Shown piece by piece: positions 1-6,367 of a stretch of 10,641 bases of DNA (position 1 is its first letter; the number at the start of each line of letters is the position of its first letter). Origin of the DNA: Lachnospiraceae bacterium (GTDB taxonomy: Bacteria; Bacillota; Clostridia; Lachnospirales; Lachnospiraceae); assembly GCA_017958585.1 (NCBI GenBank), contig JAGDCK010000274.1, positions 1 through 10,641 on the forward strand, in the 5' to 3' direction. The notes beneath the pieces are model-generated. The model saw only the letters and a program-made list of their open reading frames with translations. It had not been told where the DNA came from and did no database searches. Position numbers and translations under genes: made by a program.

Positions 1-2379
1 AGCCCGGAGGAAGTGGCAGAAAATGTCACAGAGCCTGTGGCTGATGAAGTTCATGAGGAAGCTGCAACAGCGGCCGAGAGTGTGCGGGAGGTTGCAGAAA
101 AGGATAAAAAGGGCAAAAAGGAAAAGAAGCCAAAGGAAAAGAAACCTGCGAAAGCGCCCAAGGAAAAGAAAGAAAAAAAGGCGAAGGAACCTAAAACTCC
201 AAAGGCGCCAAAGGAAAAGAAAGCTAAAAAAGAAGGCGAGAAATTTGAGTTTAGTGTTCAGTCCGTAAAGGAACTTATAAAACGCGGACTTTCGGGAAAA
301 AACGGCGGAGGATTCGGTTTCTCCATCAGGATCCAGCTGGTGATCGGCTTCGTGCTTCCCATCCTGTTCGTGGTTTTGGTCGGAACTATGGCGGCTAACC
401 GTGCGTCCAAGGGACTAAGGGATATTTATGAGCAGTCATCCGTATCAACGGTTGATATGACCATGGCCACCATTGATACAGGTTTTGAAGGTATCAAGAG
501 CAGTGTCATGGAGCTGTCACTTAACAATGACCTTAAATCATATCTTCTCGGCGGTTTCGTAAAAGATACCGTAAAGGGACAGGATGCCACAGATGTTTTG
601 TCATCCACTATCACAGTTAAACAGAACAACTCGGATATGATCTTTAATATCGACCTGTTCTCCGTAAGTGCCACCAACAACCTGAGTACCAGAAACTTCT
701 CCGGTATCTCCGGCTGGGAGGGACTTTCAGAGGAACTTCAGGAATCCCCGGACGGATATCTGTTTGACGAAAAGCAGCTCTATTGGGGTACCACCCACGA
801 TTATCTGGACAGCCTGTATGCCGGATACAAAAAGAGCGGTGTGGATTTCTATGAAGACTATGTAATGTTTGCATCAAAGGTTGTGGCTCTCGGAAAACTC
901 AAAGGTCTCATCCTGTTTGATGTACAGAAGTCATATATACAGGATCTTATCGATTCGGTTGACCTTGGTGAAGAGGCATATATCTGGTTTATCACACCGG
1001 ACGGAGCAGAGCTTTGCAACAAGGACGACATAGCCTTTGCGGATCTTGGAATAACTATTGAAGAGACTGAAGAGTCCTATGATGACAGCAATAATACCAT
1101 TGCCGAATATATCAAGTTCAAGGGAAAGAGCTATTATTATGTTCAGTCAAACAGTACAGTGAACGGTTCAAAACTTGTTGCCATGGTTCCCAGATCATTT
1201 ATCACAAAGGCCAGCGACAGTATCAGAAACCTCACATTTTTACTTGTTGTCATCGCGGTAATAATCGCAGCATTTATAGGTCTTGTAATCATAGTTGCCA
1301 TCAGTACCAATATCGGAAAGAGTGTTAAACAGCTCATGAAGGTATCCGACGGTGATCTCACTGAAACCGGTGATGGCAAGGCGATCGCAAGGAATGAGTT
1401 CGGAAGACTCCAGTCCGCACTGTACAATGCGGTAGGCAAGTTCAGGGATCTGGTGGGAACGGTTATCGACAGTAAGGATGCCGTTATCAGGAGTGGAAAC
1501 CGTGTAACAGAATCCACTTCGGAACTCTCCGATATGATCATGAACGTTAGTGCCCAGATGCAGGAGATCAATGGAATCATAGCAAATCAGAACGGTGAGA
1601 TCTCATCTGCAAACGATCAGATGGAGGAACTCTCCGGACAGATAAAGAGTATCAGCAGCAATATCTTCACCACCATGGATGAAGTTACAGGCTCCCGTGA
1701 CATGATCGACGACAGCATGAAGGTCGTAAAGGACATGGTAGATCAGTCAGGTCAGACCGCAGAAGCAACCAAGGAAGTTCAGGACAAGGTTGTAAAACTT
1801 ACAGACAAGCTTGAAGCCATTGAGGATTTCGTAACGGATATCCAGGAGATCGCTTCCCAGACAAATCTTCTTTCACTGAATGCTTCCATCGAGGCAGCCC
1901 GTGCGGGAGAGCAGGGAAGAGGATTCTCGGTAGTTGCTGAGGAGATCAGAAAACTTGCGGATTCATCCGCAGCTACAGCTACACAGATCCAGGGAATCAT
2001 CCAGGAGATCACGGCATACTCACAGAGTGCTCTTAACAAGGTTAAGGAAGCCGATACCATCTCCGGAAATCAGATGAAGTCAGCATCCATGACCATAGAT
2101 GTATTCAACAAGATGTATGATTCCACAGAGATGATCCTTGAGAGCATGAAGAGCCTGTCAACGGATGTTCAGGGCATGAACGAACTCAGACACAATACAC
2201 GTAAGGCTATCCAGAAGATCGGTGACTCCTCCGAGAACACCGTGGCTGCAACAAGAGAGGTTAACAACTACCTCGAGAAACAGCAGGAGGCAGCGGAGTA
2301 TCTGCGTCAGGAGACAACAAAGCTTCATGACAGAATGGAACAGCTTGAAGTGGCTATTCAGACATTTAGATTAAATTAA
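1..2379 (+). CDS. Methyl-accepting chemotaxis protein, 5'-partial, with Lys-rich N-terminal tail
   Basis: Transmembrane chemoreceptor that senses an extracellular ligand and signals to CheA/CheW. The frame is open from base 1 (S-P-E-E before a GTG at 13). That GTG is only 2 nt from GGAGG and sits inside an acidic stretch, so I treat the gene as truncated by the window edge. Residues counted from base 1: acidic segment to about 30; Lys/Pro/Ala-rich tail about 33-80 with repeated PKEKK units; TM1 about 112-132; extracellular double-Cache-like domain about 135-408; TM2 about 412-434; HAMP about 435-490; MCP signalling coiled coil about 505-785. The signalling hairpin tip (616-657) carries the hallmark E-I-A-S-Q-T-N-L-L-S-L-N-A-S-I-E-A-A-R-A-G-E. 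No CheR-tethering pentapeptide is seen at the C-terminus, which ends TFRLN. The ligand cannot be predicted. The MCP call is secure from the tip motif and architecture. Confidence 0.95.
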   Translation, partial: SPEEVAENVTEPVADEVHEEAATAAESVREVAEKDKKGKKEKKPKEKKPAKAPKEKKEKKAKEPKTPKAPKEKKAKKEGEKFEFSVQSVKELIKRGLSGKNGGGFGFSIRIQLVIGFVLPILFVVLVGTMAANRASKGLRDIYEQSSVSTVDMTMATIDTGFEGIKSSVMELSLNNDLKSYLLGGFVKDTVKGQDATDVLSSTITVKQNNSDMIFNIDLFSVSATNNLSTRNFSGISGWEGLSEELQESPDGYLFDEKQLYWGTTHDYLDSLYAGYKKSGVDFYEDYVMFASKVVALGKLKGLILFDVQKSYIQDLIDSVDLGEEAYIWFITPDGAELCNKDDIAFADLGITIEETEESYDDSNNTIAEYIKFKGKSYYYVQSNSTVNGSKLVAMVPRSFITKASDSIRNLTFLLVVIAVIIAAFIGLVIIVAISTNIGKSVKQLMKVSDGDLTETGDGKAIARNEFGRLQSALYNAVGKFRDLVGTVIDSKDAVIRSGNRVTESTSELSDMIMNVSAQMQEINGIIANQNGEISSANDQMEELSGQIKSISSNIFTTMDEVTGSRDMIDDSMKVVKDMVDQSGQTAEATKEVQDKVVKLTDKLEAIEDFVTDIQEIASQTNLLSLNASIEAARAGEQGRGFSVVAEEIRKLADSSAATATQIQGIIQEITAYSQSALNKVKEADTISGNQMKSASMTIDVFNKMYDSTEMILESMKSLSTDVQGMNELRHNTRKAIQKIGDSSENTVAATREVNNYLEKQQEAAEYLRQETTKLHDRMEQLEVAIQTFRLN

Positions 2380-2398
2380 ATCAATAAAGTGGTTAAAT

Positions 2399-2435
2399 AT
2401 ACCCCGAACATTTCTGTGTTCGGGGTATTGTTTTG
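2399..2435 (+). terminator. Rho-independent terminator after the chemoreceptor gene
   Basis: A 12-bp perfect stem pairs 2399-2410 with 2417-2428 (core accccgaaca / tgttcggggt) around a 6-nt loop, followed by a short T-rich stretch (tgtttt). It lies 20 bp after the stop codon and separates the chemoreceptor gene from the regulator downstream. Confidence 0.9.
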
Positions 2436-2474
2436 TCTGCGGGAATATATTAAAATAAGCGATTAGGAACCATC

Positions 2475-2502
2475 TTGAAAGAACAATTAAATTGTGTTAA
2501 AT
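2475..2502 (+). promoter_or_regulatory. Probable sigma-A promoter of the ohrR-type gene
   Basis: TTGAAA at 2475-2480 (-35) and TTAAAT at 2497-2502 (-10) are separated by 16 bp, 34 bp upstream of the start codon. The -10 could also be read one base later (TAAATT, 17-bp spacer). The spacer is filled by the palindromic operator described separately. It is the only promoter-like pair I see between the upstream terminator and the regulator gene. Confidence 0.6.
2483..2495. promoter_or_regulatory. OhrR-box-like operator overlapping the promoter spacer
   Basis: acaattaaattgt is a perfect palindrome: two 6-bp half-sites around one central base. Established knowledge: Bacillus subtilis OhrR binds inverted repeats of the type TACAATT-AATTGTA. 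The palindrome found here matches the core of that site and lies between the -35 and -10 hexamers, where a bound dimer would block RNA polymerase. The gene downstream encodes an OhrR-type protein, so autorepression released by organic peroxides is the natural inference. Only one full palindrome is seen, whereas the B. subtilis ohrA site is described as a pair. Confidence 0.65.
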
Positions 2503-2535
2503 TAAATATCATCAAATGGTTACGGAGGATAAAAG

Positions 2536-2970
2536 ATGTCCGATAAATATGATATTTTAAAACTCAAAAATCAATTATGCTTTCCACTTTATGTAAGTGC
2601 AAAGGAAGTGGTAAGACTATACAAGCCCTTTTTGGATGAGCTGGATCTTACATACACACAGTACATCACCATGATGGCAATGTGGGAGCACAAGACCTGC
2701 AATGTAAAGGAACTTGGAGAGATATTGTTTTTGGATAGTGGTACCCTGACGCCATTGTTAAAAAAACTTGAGGACAAGGGACTTATCACCAGAACCCGCT
2801 CAAAGGAAGACGAGAGAAATCTCATCGTAAATATCACACCCAAGGGATTGGAACTTGCAGATAAGGCAATGGAGATACCGGGAAAAATGGAAGGCTGCGT
2901 AAAACTCAGCAAGGATGACGCGGAATGCCTGTACAAGATATTACATAAACTTATCGAGAATGTTCAATAA
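2536..2970 (+). CDS. ohrR: OhrR-type MarR-family redox-sensing repressor
   Basis: Winged-helix DNA-binding repressor of the OhrR branch of the MarR family, expected to sense organic hydroperoxides through a reactive cysteine. It has 144 residues, the normal family length. The N-terminal segment L-K-N-Q-L-C-F-P-L-Y places Cys15 at the position of the B. subtilis OhrR sensing cysteine. Tyr19, Tyr29 and Tyr40 also coincide with residues that surround the cysteine in that protein. The winged-helix core L-D-S-G-T-L-T-P-L-L-K-K-L-E (67-79) followed by E-D-E-R (91-94) is the family DNA-recognition signature. Additional cysteines are at 55, 121 and 131. The start is an ATG with GGAGG (2524-2528) at 7-nt spacing. 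No ohr peroxidase gene is adjacent; the next gene is pheA, 30 bp downstream, with no terminator between. Family assignment is strong; the target genes are inferred. Confidence 0.88.
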   Translation: MSDKYDILKLKNQLCFPLYVSAKEVVRLYKPFLDELDLTYTQYITMMAMWEHKTCNVKELGEILFLDSGTLTPLLKKLEDKGLITRTRSKEDERNLIVNITPKGLELADKAMEIPGKMEGCVKLSKDDAECLYKILHKLIENVQ

Positions 2971-3000
2971 AAAAATAATTTGCATTTGAAAGGCCTGCTT

Positions 3001-3834
3001 ATGAATGAAACCGGAAAAAAGATAGCTTATTGCGGAATTGAGGGAGCCTTTGCCCATATTGCGGCGGGAAGGATATTTCCCGATTGCGAGTTGGTACCCT
3101 TTTCCGATTTTATGGACTGTTACAGGTCAGTCTGTGAAGGCAAGTGCGATTTCTGTGTTCTTCCCATAGAAAACAGCTATGCGGGGGAAGTCGGAAGCGT
3201 GACAGACATAATGTTTGGCGGAGAACTTTTTATAAACGGTATATTTCCGCTGTTTGTTTCACAAAATCTATTGGGAGTTCCGGGGAGTCTCATAAGCGAC
3301 ATAAAAAGTGTCATAAGTCATCCTCAGGCACTTGAACAGTGCAAAAACTATATCGCTGAGCATAAATTTGCAAAGATCGAGGGCGCAAACACTGCCCTTG
3401 CCGCAAAGCATGTGGCAGAAAAAAAGGACAGGACCGTTGCCGCCATCGCAAGCCTTGAGACCGCAAAACTCTACGGCCTAGAGGTACTCAGGGAGAATAT
3501 TAACGAAAGCAATTTCAACTTTACCAGATTTGCCGTTCTTTCAAAAAACGAAAAGCTGCCATCCGAAGAAGCTGATGCGTTTGTTCTGATGTTTACGGTT
3601 AAGGATGAGGCCGGAGCTTTGGTAAATGCCATTAAGGCTCTTGGGGACGAAGGCTTCAACATGAAGGTCATCAGAAGCAGACCGCTCAAAAATGAAAAAT
3701 TCAGATATTATTTTTATATAGAGGCCGAGGGAGAGACCGATTCCGACAGGTTCTTGCGTATGATAACTGCCATGGAAAAGCATTGCGAGACCGTTAAAGT
3801 TATGGGAAGCTTTTCGCAGGATGCAAAGATTTAG
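3001..3834 (+). CDS. pheA: Prephenate dehydratase with ACT regulatory domain
   Basis: Converts prephenate to phenylpyruvate (loss of CO2 and water), the committed step of phenylalanine synthesis in the cytoplasm. It has 277 residues, the size of monofunctional prephenate dehydratases; no chorismate mutase domain precedes it. Visible motifs: G-I-E-G-A-F-A-H near residue 12 (family G-x-x-G-x-x-S/A-H); L-P-I-E-N-S at 54-59; I-S-H-P-Q-A at 105-110; N-F-T-R-F at 173-177 with the catalytic Thr175. The ACT domain covers about 195-272 with G-A-L at 205-207; the usual E-S-R-P phenylalanine-binding motif reads R-S-R-P at 225-228. I chose the ATG at 3001 (GAAAGG at 2988-2993, 7-nt spacing) over an in-frame TTG at 2980, which has no ribosome-binding site. 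It lies 30 bp after the regulator gene and upstream of the DAHP synthase gene, consistent with an aromatic amino acid unit. Confidence 0.92.
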   Translation: MNETGKKIAYCGIEGAFAHIAAGRIFPDCELVPFSDFMDCYRSVCEGKCDFCVLPIENSYAGEVGSVTDIMFGGELFINGIFPLFVSQNLLGVPGSLISDIKSVISHPQALEQCKNYIAEHKFAKIEGANTALAAKHVAEKKDRTVAAIASLETAKLYGLEVLRENINESNFNFTRFAVLSKNEKLPSEEADAFVLMFTVKDEAGALVNAIKALGDEGFNMKVIRSRPLKNEKFRYYFYIEAEGETDSDRFLRMITAMEKHCETVKVMGSFSQDAKI

Positions 3835-3875
3835 TGAATCGACTTTTTTGTTCGGGATTATTAATGTCAAGGGGA

Positions 3876-4049
3876 AAGCGGGCCCCGTCTGCAGGGCGCC
3901 AAGATCCAGCTCTTCCCTCTTTACTTATCAGAGCGATAATTTTCAAAAAAAGAAGCGGGAGGCTGTAGGGATGCCACCAAGCGAGTTCCGCAGACGCGAA
4001 GCGGCGAGGACTGTTTGAGCGACTGGCGCCCTGCAGACAGGACCCGCTT
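3876..4049. repeat. GC-rich 174-bp element bounded by 26-bp inverted arms
   Basis: The left arm 3876-3901 and right arm 4024-4049 are reverse complements at 24 of 26 positions. The inner 15 bases (tggcgccctgcagac on the right) are perfect and the only differences are two C/A mismatches near the outer end. The arms enclose 122 bp holding an A-rich run (aaaaaaagaagcggg near 3945) and a GC-rich part (3971-4022) with repeated gcgag/gagcg units and a small hairpin ccgc...gcgg (3979-3995). It is much more GC-rich than its flanks. No target-site duplication is seen. It could be a miniature mobile element, an extragenic palindromic repeat family, or a structured RNA gene or leader; I cannot tell which. 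A 65-codon open frame crossing it (3821-4018) is not convincing as a gene. Confidence 0.75.
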
Positions 4050-4057
4050 CTGATGGT

Positions 4058-4088
4058 AATCATTCGGATGATTGTTGGGAGAATGATT
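4058..4088 (+). other. Mutually exclusive hairpins upstream of the DAHP synthase gene
   Basis: aatcat (4058-4063) pairs perfectly with atgatt (4068-4073) across a tcgg loop. The same left strand, aatcattc (4058-4065), also pairs perfectly with gaatgatt (4081-4088). The two structures cannot form together. They lie 36 bp upstream of the start codon at 4124 and just after the inverted-repeat element. No T-run or leader peptide follows, so an attenuator is not demonstrated; part of this may simply be the edge of the repeat element. Confidence 0.35.
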
Positions 4089-4123
4089 CAAGTACAAATA
4101 ATTACAGATAGGGGCAATAAAAA

Positions 4124-5152
4124 ATGAATATGGAATTTATAAAGACGCTTCAGCAACCGGTGGAGATAAAGGAGATGCATCCCATCTCAGCAAAGGTTAC
4201 GGAGAATATACAGAGGAGAAATGCGGATATACGCATGATCTTTGAGGGTAAGGACGATCGTATACTTCTCATTATCGGACCCTGCTCCGCAGACAATGAG
4301 GAAAGCGTTATCGATTACATGACCCGCCTTCAGAAACTTAATGATCACGTGAAGGACAAGATCATGATCGTACCCAGGATATATACCAACAAACCCCGTA
4401 CCACGGGTGAGGGCTACAAGGGAATGCTTCACCAGCCGGATCCCAACGAGGCTCCGGACCTCGTGAAGGGTATTGTTGCCACCAGAAAGCTTCACATGGA
4501 CACTGTGGAGCAGACCGGATTTTCCTGTGCTGACGAGATGCTTTATCCTGAGAATTACAAATATCTGGACGACCTTCTCTCGTATGTTGCAGTGGGAGCA
4601 AGAAGTGTGGAAAATCAACAGCACAGACTGGTGTGCAGCGGTGTTTCGGTGCCTGTGGGAATGAAAAATCCCACCAGTGGCGACTATTCCGTTATGATGA
4701 ATGCAATCTATGCGGCGCAGCATCCACACACCTTTATTTACAGGGGCTGGGAAGTGCATTCCACCGGAAATCCCTATACACATGCCATCCTTCGCGGATA
4801 CAACAACAAACACGGACAGAGCATGCCCAACTATCACTACGAAGACATCGTGAGACTATGCGATGAGTATGATAAGAGGGAACTTCAAAATCCCGCGGTC
4901 ATAATCGATACAAATCACGCAAATTCGGGAAAAAATCCCTTTGAGCAGCCCAGGATCATAGACGAGGTGCTCAGGTTCAGAAGATACAATGAGAGAGTGG
5001 GAAGACTGGTTAAGGGATTCATGGTAGAAAGCTACCTTGAGGACGGAAATCAGCCTGTAAACGGTGGCTGCTACGGTAAGTCAATCACCGATGCCTGCCT
5101 TGGATGGGAGAAGACAGAGAAACTCATTCTGGACATGGCGGAGATGCTGTAG
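4124..5152 (+). CDS. aroF: 3-deoxy-7-phosphoheptulonate (DAHP) synthase, class I AroFGH type
   Basis: Condenses phosphoenolpyruvate with erythrose 4-phosphate to DAHP, the first step of the shikimate pathway, in the cytoplasm. It has 342 residues, typical for the microbial class I (E. coli AroF/G/H-like) enzymes. Visible motifs: G-P-C-S-A at 62-66 with the metal-ligand Cys64; K-P-R-T-T-G-E-G-Y-K-G at 100-110; G-A-R-S-V-E-N-Q-Q-H-R at 168-178; V-G-M-K-N-P-T-S-G at 188-196; D-T-N-H-A-N-S-G-K in the C-terminal third. The start ATG has GGGGC (4111-4115) 8 nt upstream; a second Met two codons later is an alternative. The XpaC-like gene begins 28 bp after its stop with no terminator, so co-transcription is likely. 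Symbol aroF names the family; the feedback specificity (Phe, Tyr or Trp) cannot be read from sequence alone. Confidence 0.94.
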   Translation: MNMEFIKTLQQPVEIKEMHPISAKVTENIQRRNADIRMIFEGKDDRILLIIGPCSADNEESVIDYMTRLQKLNDHVKDKIMIVPRIYTNKPRTTGEGYKGMLHQPDPNEAPDLVKGIVATRKLHMDTVEQTGFSCADEMLYPENYKYLDDLLSYVAVGARSVENQQHRLVCSGVSVPVGMKNPTSGDYSVMMNAIYAAQHPHTFIYRGWEVHSTGNPYTHAILRGYNNKHGQSMPNYHYEDIVRLCDEYDKRELQNPAVIIDTNHANSGKNPFEQPRIIDEVLRFRRYNERVGRLVKGFMVESYLEDGNQPVNGGCYGKSITDACLGWEKTEKLILDMAEML

Positions 5153-5180
5153 ATTTTTTATAAAAAATGTGGAGACTGAT

Positions 5181-6365
5181 ATGGGTGTTGATACATGGCA
5201 GAAAACTGCAGAGGAGATCGCAGACAAGACGTCAAACGCACTTCGAAGCGGTAATTTTGACGGTTTCGGAAAGGCCATAAGTGACCTGGTAACCGGCGCG
5301 GTTGCTGATACTCTGGATGATGTGAGATCATCCATTAACAGCGGTATTAAAACAAGTGTTAATATAAATATTCCCGGGAAAAGTCAGATCAATTATCGCG
5401 AGATCAATAAAAAACCGGGAACTGAGTTAAGGGTTCCGGGAAATGATCTTCCCGCCCTCTACCCCAGGAGAAGCCCTGAAAAGATAAAGGGGATACTGCT
5501 CACTTCAATCGGCGGTTTTTTTACCGGGCTTTTTGGAATTTTGGATACTTCCATTTCCATTCCCCTTGCGGTTTCAGGATACGGGGCGGAGGCTTTGGTG
5601 TGCGGGATCGTATTTTCCGCGCTCACCCTTTTTTCGCTTTTGCCTTTAGCTTCGGGCCTTAAGTTTTTGGGAAAGGACAGGCTTTACAATTCCATAAAAA
5701 AAGCGCTGGGAGAGAGGCAGTACCTTGACATTGCCGCTTTTTCAAAAAAATTCGGAATAAGCACCAGAAAATTAAAAAGAGAACTGCGATATATGATCGG
5801 CCACAGATACTTTTTGCAGGGGCATCTGGACAAGGATGAGAAAACCCTGATCACCAGCGACGAGGTTTATGATGCGTATCTTCTTTCCGAAAAGAACAAG
5901 ATAGAGGCCGAAAAACTGCAGGAAAAGCTGGAAAACGAGACTGAGACCGACAGGTTTTTCAGAGAGGGCGCAGAGTATGCGGCTCAGATAAAGAGGTGCG
6001 GCGAGCAGGTAAAAAATGAGGCCATGGCCGAAAAGTTAAGGGACATGGAGTACATCGTCACCAGGATCTTTGACAAGGTGAAGGCAGAGCCTGCAAGGAT
6101 AAATGAACTCAGAAAATTCATGAACTATTATCTGCCCACCACAGTGAAACTGTTAAACACTTATGTGGAATTTGACGAGGGTCCTTCCTTTGGAAGCGCT
6201 AACGTGGAAAATACAAAAAAAGAGATAGAGACCGCCATCGATGTCATCAATGAGGCATATAAAAAAGCCTACGATGACATGTTCGACACCGTGGCATGGG
6301 ATATATCATCTGATATTTCCACCATGAAGATGGTAATGGAACAGGATGGTCTTTTGGGAGAATAA
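5181..6365 (+). CDS. XpaC-like (5-bromo-4-chloroindolyl phosphate hydrolysis family) membrane protein
   Basis: Membrane-anchored protein of the XpaC/'halogen hydrolase' family, whose biochemical role is not established; family members often accompany TelA-type toxic-anion-resistance genes. It has 394 residues. A polar N-terminal region (W6 to about 60) resembles the helical N-terminus of related clostridial proteins. Two hydrophobic segments at about 104-122 and 137-160 form a likely membrane hairpin. They are followed by a charged, largely helical cytoplasmic region with a probable coiled coil about 235-300, and the family signature Y-L-P-T-T-V-K-L-L-N-T-Y at 317-328. I chose the ATG at 5181 (GGAGA at 5171-5175, 5-nt spacing); the open frame extends back to 5064, but only into the DAHP synthase coding region. 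No telA lies nearby. The stop codon is 2 nt before metF, so the two are translationally close. Family confidence good, function unknown. Confidence 0.8.
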   Translation: MGVDTWQKTAEEIADKTSNALRSGNFDGFGKAISDLVTGAVADTLDDVRSSINSGIKTSVNINIPGKSQINYREINKKPGTELRVPGNDLPALYPRRSPEKIKGILLTSIGGFFTGLFGILDTSISIPLAVSGYGAEALVCGIVFSALTLFSLLPLASGLKFLGKDRLYNSIKKALGERQYLDIAAFSKKFGISTRKLKRELRYMIGHRYFLQGHLDKDEKTLITSDEVYDAYLLSEKNKIEAEKLQEKLENETETDRFFREGAEYAAQIKRCGEQVKNEAMAEKLRDMEYIVTRIFDKVKAEPARINELRKFMNYYLPTTVKLLNTYVEFDEGPSFGSANVENTKKEIETAIDVINEAYKKAYDDMFDTVAWDISSDISTMKMVMEQDGLLGE

Positions 6366-6367
6366 AT

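Noticed and set aside
2980..3000. TTG start for pheA giving a 284-residue protein
   Set aside because: No Shine-Dalgarno sequence precedes it and the seven added residues are not family-like; the ATG at 3001 has GAAAGG at proper spacing.
3829..3849. Possible terminator after pheA (gatt-agtg-aatc followed by a T-run at 3844-3849)
   Set aside because: The stem is only 4 bp and AT-rich, with a gap before the T-run; too weak to call.
3821..4018. A 65-codon plus-strand frame crossing the inverted-repeat element
   Set aside because: It starts inside pheA, has no ribosome-binding site, and its translation simply follows the repeat composition (basic, Ser/Arg-rich). It is kept only as part of the repeat element.
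3876..4049. 6S RNA, SRP RNA, T-box leader or group II intron as an identity for the inverted-repeat element
   Set aside because: No SRP helix-8 tetraloop motif, no T-box TGGNACC sequence, no GTGYG intron boundary and no 6S-type central bubble could be recognised; the identity stays open.
4187..4837. A 216-codon open frame on the minus strand inside the DAHP synthase gene
   Set aside because: It is fully antisense to a gene with every DAHP synthase motif, resembles no family I know, and is best explained as a codon-bias shadow.
5153..5168. attttttataaaaaat palindrome between the DAHP synthase and XpaC-like genes
   Set aside because: A pure A/T palindrome without a GC stem is not a terminator, and the 28-bp gap leaves no room for a promoter; chance in AT-rich DNA is likely.
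5064..5180. 5' extension of the XpaC-like frame into the DAHP synthase gene
   Set aside because: The extension overlaps the conserved end of the DAHP synthase gene; the ATG at 5181 has its own GGAGA and starts a family-like N-terminus.
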